Source: Neobacillus novalis NBRC 102450 (lineage in GTDB: Bacteria; Bacillota; Bacilli; Bacillales; Cytobacillaceae). Taken from it: a stretch of DNA of 64,000 nucleotides. Positions 17,550 to 25,622 of this stretch are shown here, one piece after another (the first letter of the stretch is position 1; every line of letters starts with the position of its first letter). The position numbers were made by a program, and so were the translations under genes. The notes beneath the pieces are model-generated. The model did not search any database. It was not told where the DNA came from and worked only from the letters and a program-made list of their open reading frames with translations. The DNA is taken from assembly GCF_001591805.1 (NCBI RefSeq), contig NZ_BCVP01000010.1, positions 62,001 through 126,000 on the forward strand, given 5' to 3'.

Positions 17550-19907
17550 TTAACCTACTTCTGTTTCGAGTTCAGGAATTGGCTTTTCAAGATAGACGGT
17601 ATCTTTCCTAGCGTTATATCGTTCTGCTTTTTCAACATGAACGGTGATATTGTAATCAGGAATTCCCGCAAATTTCTCATATCGGCCCCGCGGCAGCAAG
17701 AAGTTACCCTCTGGAAAGTGCACTTCGATATTCCCTGGTGCAATCTCAACAAATTTTGCTTTGCCTTGGAATACGCCGAATCCGTTATATACGACGATTC
17801 CTTCACCCTCGGCAATGCTTAGTTTTTGCCCATCGACAGCACTCATTAACACGTCATAACGACCTGCCCCGTTTAACGGATCCACCTCATTGTAAACCAT
17901 TGAATTAAATTGCTTCCCACGGCGGGAGGTGACGATAAATTGTTCAGGCTTCTTATTTAAATCGGGAATATCAACTGGTATTAAACTTCCTTTTCCGTCC
18001 GGAGTTGGACAAATCCCGCCTTCACATAGCCAAGCGCCGCCCCACTGGAAGACGTCTCCCTGTACTTTCAAGTGTTGGATGCCCTCATAATCAGGGTTTG
18101 CTTTCGCAATTTCACGACGAACGGCATAACCGTCAGCAAAATCAATCAAATGAGCCGTTTCCGGTTTCACACGCTTAGCAAGATCGATATAAATCTTCCA
18201 TTCTGCCCGTGCTTCTTCCACCCTATTTTTGTTACCCGTTATCTCAGGTGAAAAATAAACCATCCGTTCTGTTGAAGTACTCGTACCGCCATCTTCCTGC
18301 TCATAACGTGTTTTCGCCGGCAATATGATGACTGCTTCTTTTGCATCGACCAATGTCGAGGTGTTTAAAATAATATCTTGGTGCACACGAATTTCTAATT
18401 CAGATAAGGCCTCTTTTATAAAATCAGGGTCAGGCATCGTCTCTAAAAAGTTACCGCCAGATAAGTAGTAGAGTTTAACTTTGCGCTCATGATCTTCTGG
18501 AAGGACAATGTTTTCCAGAGTAACTCCCACGATATCCCCCTGCCACTTTGGAAGTTCAAATCCCCAAAGCTGTTCGATTCTCTCGACAGTGTTCCCATCC
18601 CAGCCGCCGCCCGGTAAGACGAATGGATCAGCACCCATTTCACCGCTTCCTTGAACGCTCGAATGTCCCCGGAACGGCATAAGACCTGTATGCTTTCGTC
18701 CTAAGTGTCCGCGAAGAAGTGCCAAGTTTGCCACTTGAGAAATATTATCAGTGGCAAATGAATGCATAGTAAGTCCCATAGCCCATGCATAAACAGCATT
18801 TTTACTGCCTGCTAACAGTTCAGCTAATTCAATGATCCGTCCTTTCGAAACACCCGAAGATTCAGTGATTGCTTCCCACGATTGGACTTGAACCTTTTTC
18901 TTAAGCTCTTCATAACCATTCACATGTGCCCCAACAAACTCGTGGTTGATTGCAGAACCATACACCTTCTCATCCATATCAAACCAATGCTTCATAATCC
19001 CATGCATGAACGCGATATCGCCGCCAATGTTGACTTGATAGAAATCATCAGCAATTTTGGTTCCGAACAAGGCGGATTCTGGGTTTGAAGGAATCCAATA
19101 TTGGTCCATCGCTGGTTCTCGGTATGGATTGACAACAATGATTTTGGTGCCCTTTTTCTTCGCTTCAAGCATGTATTTTGAAGAAACTGGTGAAGAGTTC
19201 GCTGCGACACTGCCCCAAAACAATAGAACATCTGTGCCAATCCAGTCTAAATAATTGCACGTTGAAGCTCCGACACCAATTGAACGCTTTAACGCTGTTT
19301 TACTTGGTGCGTGACAAATCCGTGAGGCATTATCAATGTGATTGGTCCCAAGAAAACGGGCTACTTTACTGGCCACATAATAGCTTTCATTTGTAATCCC
19401 GCGTGCTGTTAAATAAAAAGCAAATTGCTGTGGGTTCAGCTTTCTCATTTTCAACGCAATCATTTCCGTTGCATGATCCCAAGTAATTCGGGAAAATTTT
19501 CGTTCCCCTATACGGCGGATTAATGGATAGGGAATACGGCCTAGCTTCCGAAGCTCTGAGCTGTCATATTTCCTTAATTCATCTATATCTGCATGAAGAA
19601 TTTCAGGCTTAATCGCAGGCATGGTGTTGAGTCTTAGGACATTTAAGCGAGTTGTACACACATGTGGTCCTGTTAACGTCTGGTCATATAAACCGGATAC
19701 ACCAAGCGCGCAGCCATCACATACCCCTTTTGTTAATATATTGGCGGCATAGCCGAGATTATCTTTATTCTCCCAAGCGACCTTCATCGTATCGCGAATA
19801 TGTTTTGGTTTCATTTTTCCTAGTCCAAAAGGAATTGGACTCACCCAGTGTTCGGGTGCAGGCACAACTGATTTTTTCTGTGGACCTGGATGTAATGTCT
19901 TTCCCAT
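17550..19907 (-). CDS. fdhF: FdhF/YdeP-family molybdopterin oxidoreductase
   Basis: A 785-residue bis-MGD enzyme. An N-terminal Cys-rich part (GVCDGCALG at 61-69, HVCTTRL) is followed by the molybdopterin domain; RICHAPS places Cys198 where FDH-H has selenocysteine (RVUHGPS), so it is a cysteine-type active site. Then come LLFWGSVAANSSP, AWAMGLTMH, LLRGHLGRKHTG, and a C-terminal cofactor-binding domain (VTSRRGKQFNSMVY). It lacks the ferredoxin-like N-terminal domain of the larger B. subtilis YrhE type. Formate is the likely substrate from fdhD and the OFA-type transporter nearby, but YdeP relatives act elsewhere. Leader RNA at 19946-20036 probably controls it. Confidence 0.88.
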   Translation of the reverse strand: MGKTLHPGPQKKSVVPAPEHWVSPIPFGLGKMKPKHIRDTMKVAWENKDNLGYAANILTKGVCDGCALGVSGLYDQTLTGPHVCTTRLNVLRLNTMPAIKPEILHADIDELRKYDSSELRKLGRIPYPLIRRIGERKFSRITWDHATEMIALKMRKLNPQQFAFYLTARGITNESYYVASKVARFLGTNHIDNASRICHAPSKTALKRSIGVGASTCNYLDWIGTDVLLFWGSVAANSSPVSSKYMLEAKKKGTKIIVVNPYREPAMDQYWIPSNPESALFGTKIADDFYQVNIGGDIAFMHGIMKHWFDMDEKVYGSAINHEFVGAHVNGYEELKKKVQVQSWEAITESSGVSKGRIIELAELLAGSKNAVYAWAMGLTMHSFATDNISQVANLALLRGHLGRKHTGLMPFRGHSSVQGSGEMGADPFVLPGGGWDGNTVERIEQLWGFELPKWQGDIVGVTLENIVLPEDHERKVKLYYLSGGNFLETMPDPDFIKEALSELEIRVHQDIILNTSTLVDAKEAVIILPAKTRYEQEDGGTSTSTERMVYFSPEITGNKNRVEEARAEWKIYIDLAKRVKPETAHLIDFADGYAVRREIAKANPDYEGIQHLKVQGDVFQWGGAWLCEGGICPTPDGKGSLIPVDIPDLNKKPEQFIVTSRRGKQFNSMVYNEVDPLNGAGRYDVLMSAVDGQKLSIAEGEGIVVYNGFGVFQGKAKFVEIAPGNIEVHFPEGNFLLPRGRYEKFAGIPDYNITVHVEKAERYNARKDTVYLEKPIPELETEVG

Positions 19908-19945
19908 CCTTCATTCCTCCTCAAGTTCTCCAATTTTAAAACAAA

Positions 19946-20004
19946 TAAAAAACCACCAAGGACAGCATTCATCTCAGGAAAAGGATGAATGCACCAAGGT
20001 GGTT
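19946..20004 (-). terminator. Strong leader terminator before fdhF
   Basis: Minus strand AACCACC TTGG, an inner arm GCATTCATC/GATGAATGC, then CCTTGGTGGTT and TTTTTATTTG. It lies between the DUF2294 gene and the fdhF ribosome site. The 5' arm overlaps the last three bases of the bulged hairpin at 20002-20036, so the two structures compete at their bases. Confidence 0.88.
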
Positions 20005-20036
20005 AGTCTTCAACAGGTTCGCTGCCAAGTACCAAC
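20002..20036 (-). promoter_or_regulatory. Candidate antiterminator hairpin A (fdhF leader)
   Basis: On the minus strand: outer stem GTTGGT/ACTAAC, a bulged A in the 5' arm, CTT/AAG, a bulged G in the 3' arm, GGCAG/CTGTT, and loop CGAAC; 35 nt in all. The same architecture occurs twice in the leader of the transporter gene (21897-21931 and 21959-21998) with compensating base changes. The outer 3' arm shares AAC with the 5' arm of the terminator 19946-20004. I infer an antitermination element or small riboswitch controlling fdhF-fdhD. Not one of the families I know. Confidence 0.65.
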
Positions 20037-20049
20037 TATTTAGTAGTCA

Positions 20050-20418
20050 TTAATTTTTAAACTTCTCTTCAATATCCCGATCAAACACGAAGATGGACAT
20101 TCCTTTGTCCTCTTCGATATTGATATCAACAAATACCTCAACGAATTCTACTCCTAAAAGTTCCTCCATCTCAGCTGGGTGATTTTTCTTATAAATCTCC
20201 TTAACCATTTCGGTCCGAGCAGCCCGCAGCATTTGTTTTCCATCTTCCGCAGTAGCAATAAATTTTTCAATCGGAGATAAATTCCCCTCTAATTCACAGA
20301 TTGCCCAGTTCTTACAAAAGGTTGTTCGCACTTGACTAGGGCCTTTCCCCATATGGCGTTTACGATACGCGCGAACAATATTACTAAATTCCGCTTCATA
20401 TTTACTCAATAAACTCAT
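20050..20418 (-). CDS. DUF2294 protein, formate-dehydrogenase associated
   Basis: 122 residues, soluble. YEAEFSNIVRAYRKRHMGKG, CELEGNLSPIEKFI and RAARTEMVKEIYKK are the DUF2294 signature. The family (such as B. subtilis YrhF, as I recall) sits beside formate dehydrogenase genes, but its biochemical role is not known. It lies 80 bp after the OFA-type transporter and before the fdhF leader, so it can be on the transporter transcript. The start at 20418 has only a weak ribosome site. Confidence 0.82.
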   Translation of the reverse strand: MSLLSKYEAEFSNIVRAYRKRHMGKGPSQVRTTFCKNWAICELEGNLSPIEKFIATAEDGKQMLRAARTEMVKEIYKKNHPAEMEELLGVEFVEVFVDINIEEDKGMSIFVFDRDIEEKFKN

Positions 20419-20498
20419 CTCACTTGCTATTACTTCAGGTTTACATACTGTTAATGTTGTTAATATTGTATTAGTTTACTAGAAAATTTGCAACTTTC

Positions 20499-21773
20499 TT
20501 AACTTACCTGGTTTTTCAATGGTGTATTTTTATTCATTTGGCCACGTTTTAGCTTATTAATATCAGCACGGATAAGTATTGAGATGACAAACGCTATGAC
20601 AAACAATCCTGAGAAGAACGTTAAGCTGCCTGAGTAGCTGCCTGTCGTATCTTTAATCCAAGCGGCAAATAATGGACCCGCAAGACCCGCCGCTGCCCAA
20701 GCGGTTAGAATATACCCATGGATTGCTCCGAGCTGCTTTGTGCCAAACAAATCACCGATATAGGCTGGAATCGAGGAAAATCCACCGCCATAGCAAGTAT
20801 AGACGATAATTAGCATCCCTATGAACAACCATTTAATCGATACCTCTGGTAAGAAGAAGAAAATCACCATTTGCAGGACAAAGAAGGAAGTATATGTAGC
20901 AGGTCGTCCAATAATATCTGAAAAACTAGCCCAGCCAATTCTTCCTAAACCATTAAAGATTCCAATCGCTCCGACAAGAGCTGCGGCTGCCGTCATATCA
21001 ATGCCGATACTTTCCATCGCCAGTGGCTTTGCAACTGCTAAAATCGCAATTCCACAAGTCACATTAATAAATAACATCAGCCATAAATACCAGAAACGTT
21101 TTGTTTTAACCGCCTCATTAGCCATCAGTTGTGATAAATCCATATTTGGTTTCGCTTTGCCACTATTAATTTTCTGTTTATATCCGTCTGGGAGCCATCC
21201 TTCTTCAGGTTTTTCAAGATAAAGCGAGGATAGCATCATGATGATGAAGTACGAAATTCCAAGTATGTAAAAAGTATTGGCAACACCTACTGTCTCAATG
21301 AGCATGTTCATAATCGGACTAGCAATGGCGGCTGCAAATCCAAAACCCATAATCGCAAGTCCGGTTGCAAGCCCCCTTCTGTCAGGAAACCATTTTACGA
21401 GCGTGGAAACAGGCGCAATATACCCCACTCCTAATCCAATTCCGCCAAGTGCTCCATAGAAAACATATAAAAGGTATTTTGAACCTAAATGAACAGCCAG
21501 ACCAGACCCGACGATACCCACTCCAAAAAAGATTGCAGCTAGTAACCCTGATTTTCTAGGGCCATATTTTTCAACAAAGTGACCAAGAAATGCGGCAGAC
21601 AAACCTAAAAATAAAATAGCAATACTAAATGTCAGAGCCACTTCTGAATCCGTCCATCCGAATAAGTCCTTTAATGGAGTCGTAAAATTACTCCATGCAT
21701 ACACAGAACCAATTGAGATGTGAATCCCAACTGCCGATAAAGCAATCAGCCACCGATTTTTTGTCTTTTTCAT
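20499..21773 (-). CDS. OFA-family (oxalate/formate antiporter-type) MFS transporter
   Basis: 424 residues and about 12 membrane helices. The family marks are RWLIALSAVGIHISIGSVYA followed by WSNFTTPL, GLGVGYIAPVSTLVKWFPDR with RRGLATGLAIMGFGFAA, and the C-terminal GGFSSIPAYIGDLFGTKQLG. OFA transporters move oxalate, formate or related monocarboxylates; formate is inferred from fdhF/fdhD downstream. AAAGGGAGAGG precedes ATG at 21773. The 480-bp upstream region holds a double hairpin leader with a terminator (21829-21998) and a direct repeat that may be a ResD site (22019-22036). Confidence 0.9.
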   Translation of the reverse strand: MKKTKNRWLIALSAVGIHISIGSVYAWSNFTTPLKDLFGWTDSEVALTFSIAILFLGLSAAFLGHFVEKYGPRKSGLLAAIFFGVGIVGSGLAVHLGSKYLLYVFYGALGGIGLGVGYIAPVSTLVKWFPDRRGLATGLAIMGFGFAAAIASPIMNMLIETVGVANTFYILGISYFIIMMLSSLYLEKPEEGWLPDGYKQKINSGKAKPNMDLSQLMANEAVKTKRFWYLWLMLFINVTCGIAILAVAKPLAMESIGIDMTAAAALVGAIGIFNGLGRIGWASFSDIIGRPATYTSFFVLQMVIFFFLPEVSIKWLFIGMLIIVYTCYGGGFSSIPAYIGDLFGTKQLGAIHGYILTAWAAAGLAGPLFAAWIKDTTGSYSGSLTFFSGLFVIAFVISILIRADINKLKRGQMNKNTPLKNQVS

Positions 21774-21828
21774 TTTTACTTACCTCTCCCTTTTGAAATT
21801 CATTTTATATATAAGCTTTGTGAACAAA

Positions 21829-21900
21829 TAAAAACCGTTGAAAAAATTCACTGTAGGTTCCTAAGAAAAAGGGAATCATAATGAATTCTTACAACGGTTT
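21829..21900 (-). terminator. Leader terminator before the OFA transporter
   Basis: Minus strand AAACCGTTG, with a long inner stem-loop (GAATTCA/TGAATTT), then CAACGGTTTTTATTTG. It lies in the 5' leader, not after a gene. Its 5' arm overlaps four bases of hairpin B2 (21897-21931). Confidence 0.85.
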
Positions 21901-21931
21901 GCCTTAAACAGGGACGCTGTTAAGTACCAAC
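21897..21931 (-). promoter_or_regulatory. Candidate antiterminator hairpin B2 (transporter leader)
   Basis: Minus strand: GTTGGT/GCAAAC outer stem with one mismatch, bulged A, CTT/AAG, bulged T, AACAG/CTGTT, loop CGTCC. It is 35 nt long, the same as hairpin A before fdhF, and shares AAAC with the terminator arm at 21892-21900. Confidence 0.65.
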
Positions 21932-21958
21932 AGTTATTGTTTAATAGAGTTATAAATA

Positions 21959-21998
21959 CCTTTAACCGATCAACAGGAACGCTATTTCGTATTAAAAG
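21959..21998 (-). promoter_or_regulatory. Candidate hairpin B1, first of the tandem pair
   Basis: Minus strand: CTTTTAAT/GTTAAAGG outer stem, bulged A, CGA/TCG, bulged GA, AATAG/CTGTT, loop CGTTC. The stems differ in sequence from A and B2 but keep pairing, including CGA/TCG for CTT/AAG, which supports a conserved RNA structure. It would stand near the 5' end of the transcript. Confidence 0.6.
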
Positions 21999-22018
21999 TG
22001 ATTCATAATTTTTTAAAA

Positions 22019-22036
22019 GTTCACAATTTGTTCACA
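22019..22036 (-). promoter_or_regulatory. Direct repeat TGTGAAC, 11-bp spacing, possible ResD site
   Basis: TGTGAAC occurs twice on the minus strand, exactly 11 bp (one helical turn) apart, upstream of the transporter leader. It resembles the TTTGTGAAT sequence reported for ResD sites in Bacillus. The rest of 21774-22256 beyond the leader RNA shows no gene. Confidence 0.4.
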
Positions 22037-22256
22037 TTTGATGTTTTTTATCATACCATGGAAGCGAATTCAATACAAGAGAAAAAATATCTAATGAAGC
22101 GGATTTCAACTGCCATATTTCACTGTTATTAAATTGTAATATTCTTATAACATAGTTGACAGAATTATCTGATATAATTTCGATACATTTAATAGTATGA
22201 ACATTCGGGGAATTAATAATAGAATCATTATTTTAAAAAGAAGGTTGTGATGTTAA

Positions 22257-22985
22257 GTGATAAAAAAGATCGTAACATTGTTTAGCTTGGCCATCATGCT
22301 TACCGCGTTCGCGAATGAATTTTCTATACATATGGTTTATGCGGAATCGTTCAGTGACTTACATAATCAAGACAAACCAATCCAAGTAGAGCAGGCAGCC
22401 ATTCAAACAACGCAATTAACTGCTGAACCAGAGGTTCCAAACCTCAAAGATAAATTAGTAAGCAAACTAACAGCGGAACCAAAAATCCCCAACCTTCTTA
22501 TCCATCTAAATAACGAAATGAAACGAGTATCTGAAACTATTCAAGAGAATAGTAAGGCAATTCCTGAAACAGTCAATGAGGTCGTCTCGATAATAGGGAA
22601 TGAATACATAAGTACGGTCACCACGGCAGGGAGCAAGTACATTGGAAACTCTGTTTATGTGTTTGGCGGCGGAAGAAACGCTAATGATATTGCCCGTGGA
22701 AGATTTGATTGCTCCGGCTTTGTTCATTGGGCGTTTGCACAAGCAGATATCGAAATTGGCAGCCATACAGATTCAATAAAAAAGGGCGGTCGTCAAGTTT
22801 CTCCTCAAGAAATGCAGCCAGGAGATCTTGTCTTCTTTGACACATATAAACGAGACGGACATGTTGGGATCTATCTTGGTGACGGAAAATTTATTGGATC
22901 CCAAAGCTCTACCGGTGTCGCCATTGCCGACATGACGAAAGGTTATTGGAAAAACGCGTTTAAAGGACGTGTGATTCGAATTTAA
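22257..22985 (+). CDS. Secreted NlpC/P60 peptidoglycan endopeptidase
   Basis: 242 residues. A signal peptide ends near MVYAESF (about residue 30). Two short repeats LTAEPEVPNLKDKL and LTAEPKIPNLLIHL are seen before a helical linker. The C-terminal NlpC/P60 domain (about 120-242) has the catalytic Cys in RFDCSGFVHW, His in GHVGIYLG, and GDLVFFDTYKRDG. It probably cuts peptide stems of the wall. GTG at 22257 is the start, after AGAAGG. Monocistronic, followed by a terminator that also serves the convergent gene. Confidence 0.9.
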   Translation: MIKKIVTLFSLAIMLTAFANEFSIHMVYAESFSDLHNQDKPIQVEQAAIQTTQLTAEPEVPNLKDKLVSKLTAEPKIPNLLIHLNNEMKRVSETIQENSKAIPETVNEVVSIIGNEYISTVTTAGSKYIGNSVYVFGGGRNANDIARGRFDCSGFVHWAFAQADIEIGSHTDSIKKGGRQVSPQEMQPGDLVFFDTYKRDGHVGIYLGDGKFIGSQSSTGVAIADMTKGYWKNAFKGRVIRI

Positions 22986-22989
22986 AAAA

Positions 22990-23018
22990 AAGCCCTTAAT
23001 TTTACCGTAAGAGCTTAC
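22990..23018 (-). terminator. Terminator between convergent genes
   Basis: Minus strand AAGCTCTTA, loop, TAAGGGCTT followed by TTTTTT. It ends the DUF2062 gene. Confidence 0.75.
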
Positions 23019-23030
23019 AAAAGAGATTTC

Positions 23031-23594
23031 TTATATTAAATTCTCATTGATTTTATTGAGGCGAATCTCATGTTTATGTCGTCTTCTTTTTAGCCTATTC
23101 GCTTTTTCTTTTTGATAGAAATAATGAACAATAAAGTAAGAAATAATGCTCAGGATAACTCCAAAAATGGTCATTCCAATTAAAGCATGGACTCCCCCAT
23201 GAAGGAGGCCAACTAAACTGTGGAAATCACCTTGTATGAATTGATGAAAAGAGAAAGATGTATGGTGTCCGATTCTGACTTGCATTGGAAAGATTGCTTT
23301 TCCAAGTGTTCTAGCAAAAGGTAACAGAATCACGGGAAGCAGCGTAAGTTTTCCTATGACATTTCCGATGATGGACGCCGGTAATGATCCTTTAGCCAAC
23401 CGGACAATTGGTACAAATAGTATATATATTAGTGAAGCCGTTGAAATAACGAGCATTTCCAAGCCAAAGCCAAGGGCAAAGCCCAATGAAACCTTTTTGG
23501 CTCCTTCAGGAGATCGAAGAAGTTTTAAGAAGTTTAACTTAAAAGCACGTCCAAGCCGTTGAAAAGCATTATATTTTTTTTGTTTTATGCTCAT
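23031..23594 (-). CDS. DUF2062 membrane protein
   Basis: 187 residues. A basic N-terminus (RLGRAFKLNFLKLLRSPEG), then helices with the DUF2062 features VSLGFALGFGLEMLV, SLPASIIGNVIGKLTLLPVI and FHSLVGLLHGGVHALIGMTI, and a strongly basic tail (RLKRRRHKHEIRLNK). The family is of unknown function, found often near glycosyltransferases. Alone here. AGGAGGGG precedes ATG at 23594. The 240 bp upstream, to 23834, is AT-rich and I see nothing in it. Confidence 0.88.
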   Translation of the reverse strand: MSIKQKKYNAFQRLGRAFKLNFLKLLRSPEGAKKVSLGFALGFGLEMLVISTASLIYILFVPIVRLAKGSLPASIIGNVIGKLTLLPVILLPFARTLGKAIFPMQVRIGHHTSFSFHQFIQGDFHSLVGLLHGGVHALIGMTIFGVILSIISYFIVHYFYQKEKANRLKRRRHKHEIRLNKINENLI

Positions 23595-23834
23595 AAGGTT
23601 CCCCTCCTAGTGAAAAAAAAGATAAGTTTATTATATTCTATATTAGCGGTAAATTCTAACCCTTCAAAAAATTTTTTTCATAGGATAGAAAAAGCAGCAT
23701 CATTAACACACATGTCTAGCTGTATCCTCTATTTTACACTTTAATTATTAAAAATTAATAAAAAATTTATTAGTTATTGGTAAATATTCATCCACTACCA
23801 AAGCAGGATTAGTAACGGTGTATTCGAGACTTAA

Positions 23835-25442
23835 GAATCAGGACCTCTTAATCATTTTTACTTCGGCAAATGGCAAATTGAGGTTAAATCCTTCGGTACG
23901 TATCGGATGGAGGGCAATGAATTCGAATATGGTCTTAACGAGTTCGGACAGACGGTAAACATGCCTGCCGGCTTCAAAGGCAGAAACCTAAGGACAGAAG
24001 CTGTTAACGCAGCGAAGGCTGATATGGCTGCTTCAGGTGAAAAGTTCGATTTTAATTTTGTCATCCATGCAGGATATGATGAATCAGGCGTCTGGCAGGA
24101 ATTTGGCGAAATAATGTTTCAAAATGCCGATGCGATAACAAATCCATTCGGTCCAATCGTTGCTGGAGCAAATGTACCTGGTATGCCTAATTCGGCGATT
24201 ACCCGCTATGTACCGTGGACCTCCTGGTATGCTGCCAAAAGTATCTGGTCAAGTGCCGGCGGCGGCACATCCATCCAAGGTGAAAATGATGGAATGGGCG
24301 TATTTGCTCATGAATTTGGTCATATTATGAATCTAGGCGACAACTATAATAATCCATATGCTATTCCTGTATCCCGTACTTACTCGGGTCCTTGGGAAAT
24401 TATGAGCCGCGGCAACTTCAACGGTCCAGGTGGTTCACACACTCGCTGGATGGTCCCATCTACTCTCGGAGCATCCGCACCATCACACCATATGCTGCGA
24501 AATAAAATCAAACAAGGCTTCCTCGCGCCGGACCAATATCTGAGTCTGGACCGTGACAAACTTGCTGAAACTGGACCAGTATTCGCCGATATTCTTGCGC
24601 GTGAGGTGCCTACTGGCAGCGAATTTGGACGCGAGGGATTACACGGCATCAATATTAGCATGGTGGATAACACACCTGCAAACTCATTAAATGACGATTG
24701 GCGTGCTGACATGCAGCGCGGGCCTAAATGGTACGATAACTATACAGTCGAAGTAGTCGACCGCATAGGTTCAGATTCTTTTGTTCCGGACTCAGGTGTA
24801 TTACTGGCGAAAACAAAGAATAGCGAATCTGCACCAAACATCTGGGTAGTAGACTCGCATATAGAAGATATCAATAAAGTAGACTTCAAACGGCCAGATG
24901 GATCCACTGCCATGCTCTCCAAGGGGGATTATCAACAGTTAGCCGACGCCCTCTTTAAGGCAGGGACTGGTGATGACGTGGTTAGTGAGTACACAGATGA
25001 ATATAACCTTCTTCACTTCTACATGTTAGATAAAAAATATGACGCAAAAGGTGCTCTTTCTTATCGGGTAGCAGTGCGGCATCTGGATGGCGCCGGCTCC
25101 TTTACACGTGGTGTGTCTGTTGCAATCGGTAGGTCAGACTTTGCTACACCAGGTAAAGTAGCTGTCTACTATTTCAATGTAAAGAAAACAGGGAATGCAA
25201 CAGATCTCATTCGTCTTAATGCCAAAACTGTTGCTGGCTGGGAAATTCAGTTACAACATAACGTGATTGAATTGGAAGCAGGTAAAACGGTTTCCGTACC
25301 AGTTTACGTTAAGATACCTAAAGGGGGCAAAGGTCAGATGCAGCCAACACCGACAAACCTTACCTTCACAAGCACATCAGAGACTGATGCAGGAAAGACA
25401 TCTACCGTGACTCGCCGTGTTGGCCCTGGTAATGGAAATTAA
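23835..25442 (+). pseudogene. M6-type secreted metalloprotease, 5'-truncated
   Basis: Similar to M6/immune-inhibitor-A-like proteases. The zinc site FAHEFGHIMNLGDNYN is intact and the frame runs to 25442 with a C-terminal beta-rich part. In-frame family-like sequence begins right after a TAA at 23832-23834 (GPLNHFYFGKWQIEVKSFG) well before the first ATG at 23907, which has no ribosome site. No signal peptide or propeptide is present, and 23600-23830 is AT-rich noncoding sequence. I infer loss of the 5' part, with the remnant not secreted if made at all. A perfect terminator follows at 25454-25489. Confidence 0.78.
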
Positions 25443-25453
25443 AGCATAATAGT

Positions 25454-25489
25454 TAAAGAGGTAATACCCCTTGGGTATTACCTCTTTTA
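25454..25489 (+). terminator. Intrinsic terminator after the M6 protease remnant
   Basis: AAAGAGGTAATACCC, loop CTT, GGGTATTACCTCTTTT: a perfect 15-bp stem ending in T. Confidence 0.9.
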
Positions 25490-25622
25490 ATAGACTGCTA
25501 GATTTATAGGGAGCACATTAAAAACCAGCAGCCTCCAAAGGGATACTGCTGGCTTGCATTTACAGAGGAACATAGTCTACCGTTCACTAAATCATTGGTG
25601 GGTTTGGCAACACAGCATACTT

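Noticed and set aside
19926..20049. Ordinary terminator of the DUF2294 gene only
   Set aside because: It could end that gene too, but the shared hairpin motif before it and its repeat in the transporter leader point to leader control of fdhF.
20002..21998. BglG-type RAT, ANTAR hexaloop, T-box or Moco riboswitch as identity of the formate leader hairpins
   Set aside because: Loop CGNNC, bulge positions and conserved bases do not agree with those families as I remember them; only the overlap with a terminator is shared.
23559..23744. Small plus-strand frame upstream of the M6 remnant
   Set aside because: AT-rich, overlaps the DUF2062 start, no similarity to the missing protease N-terminus.
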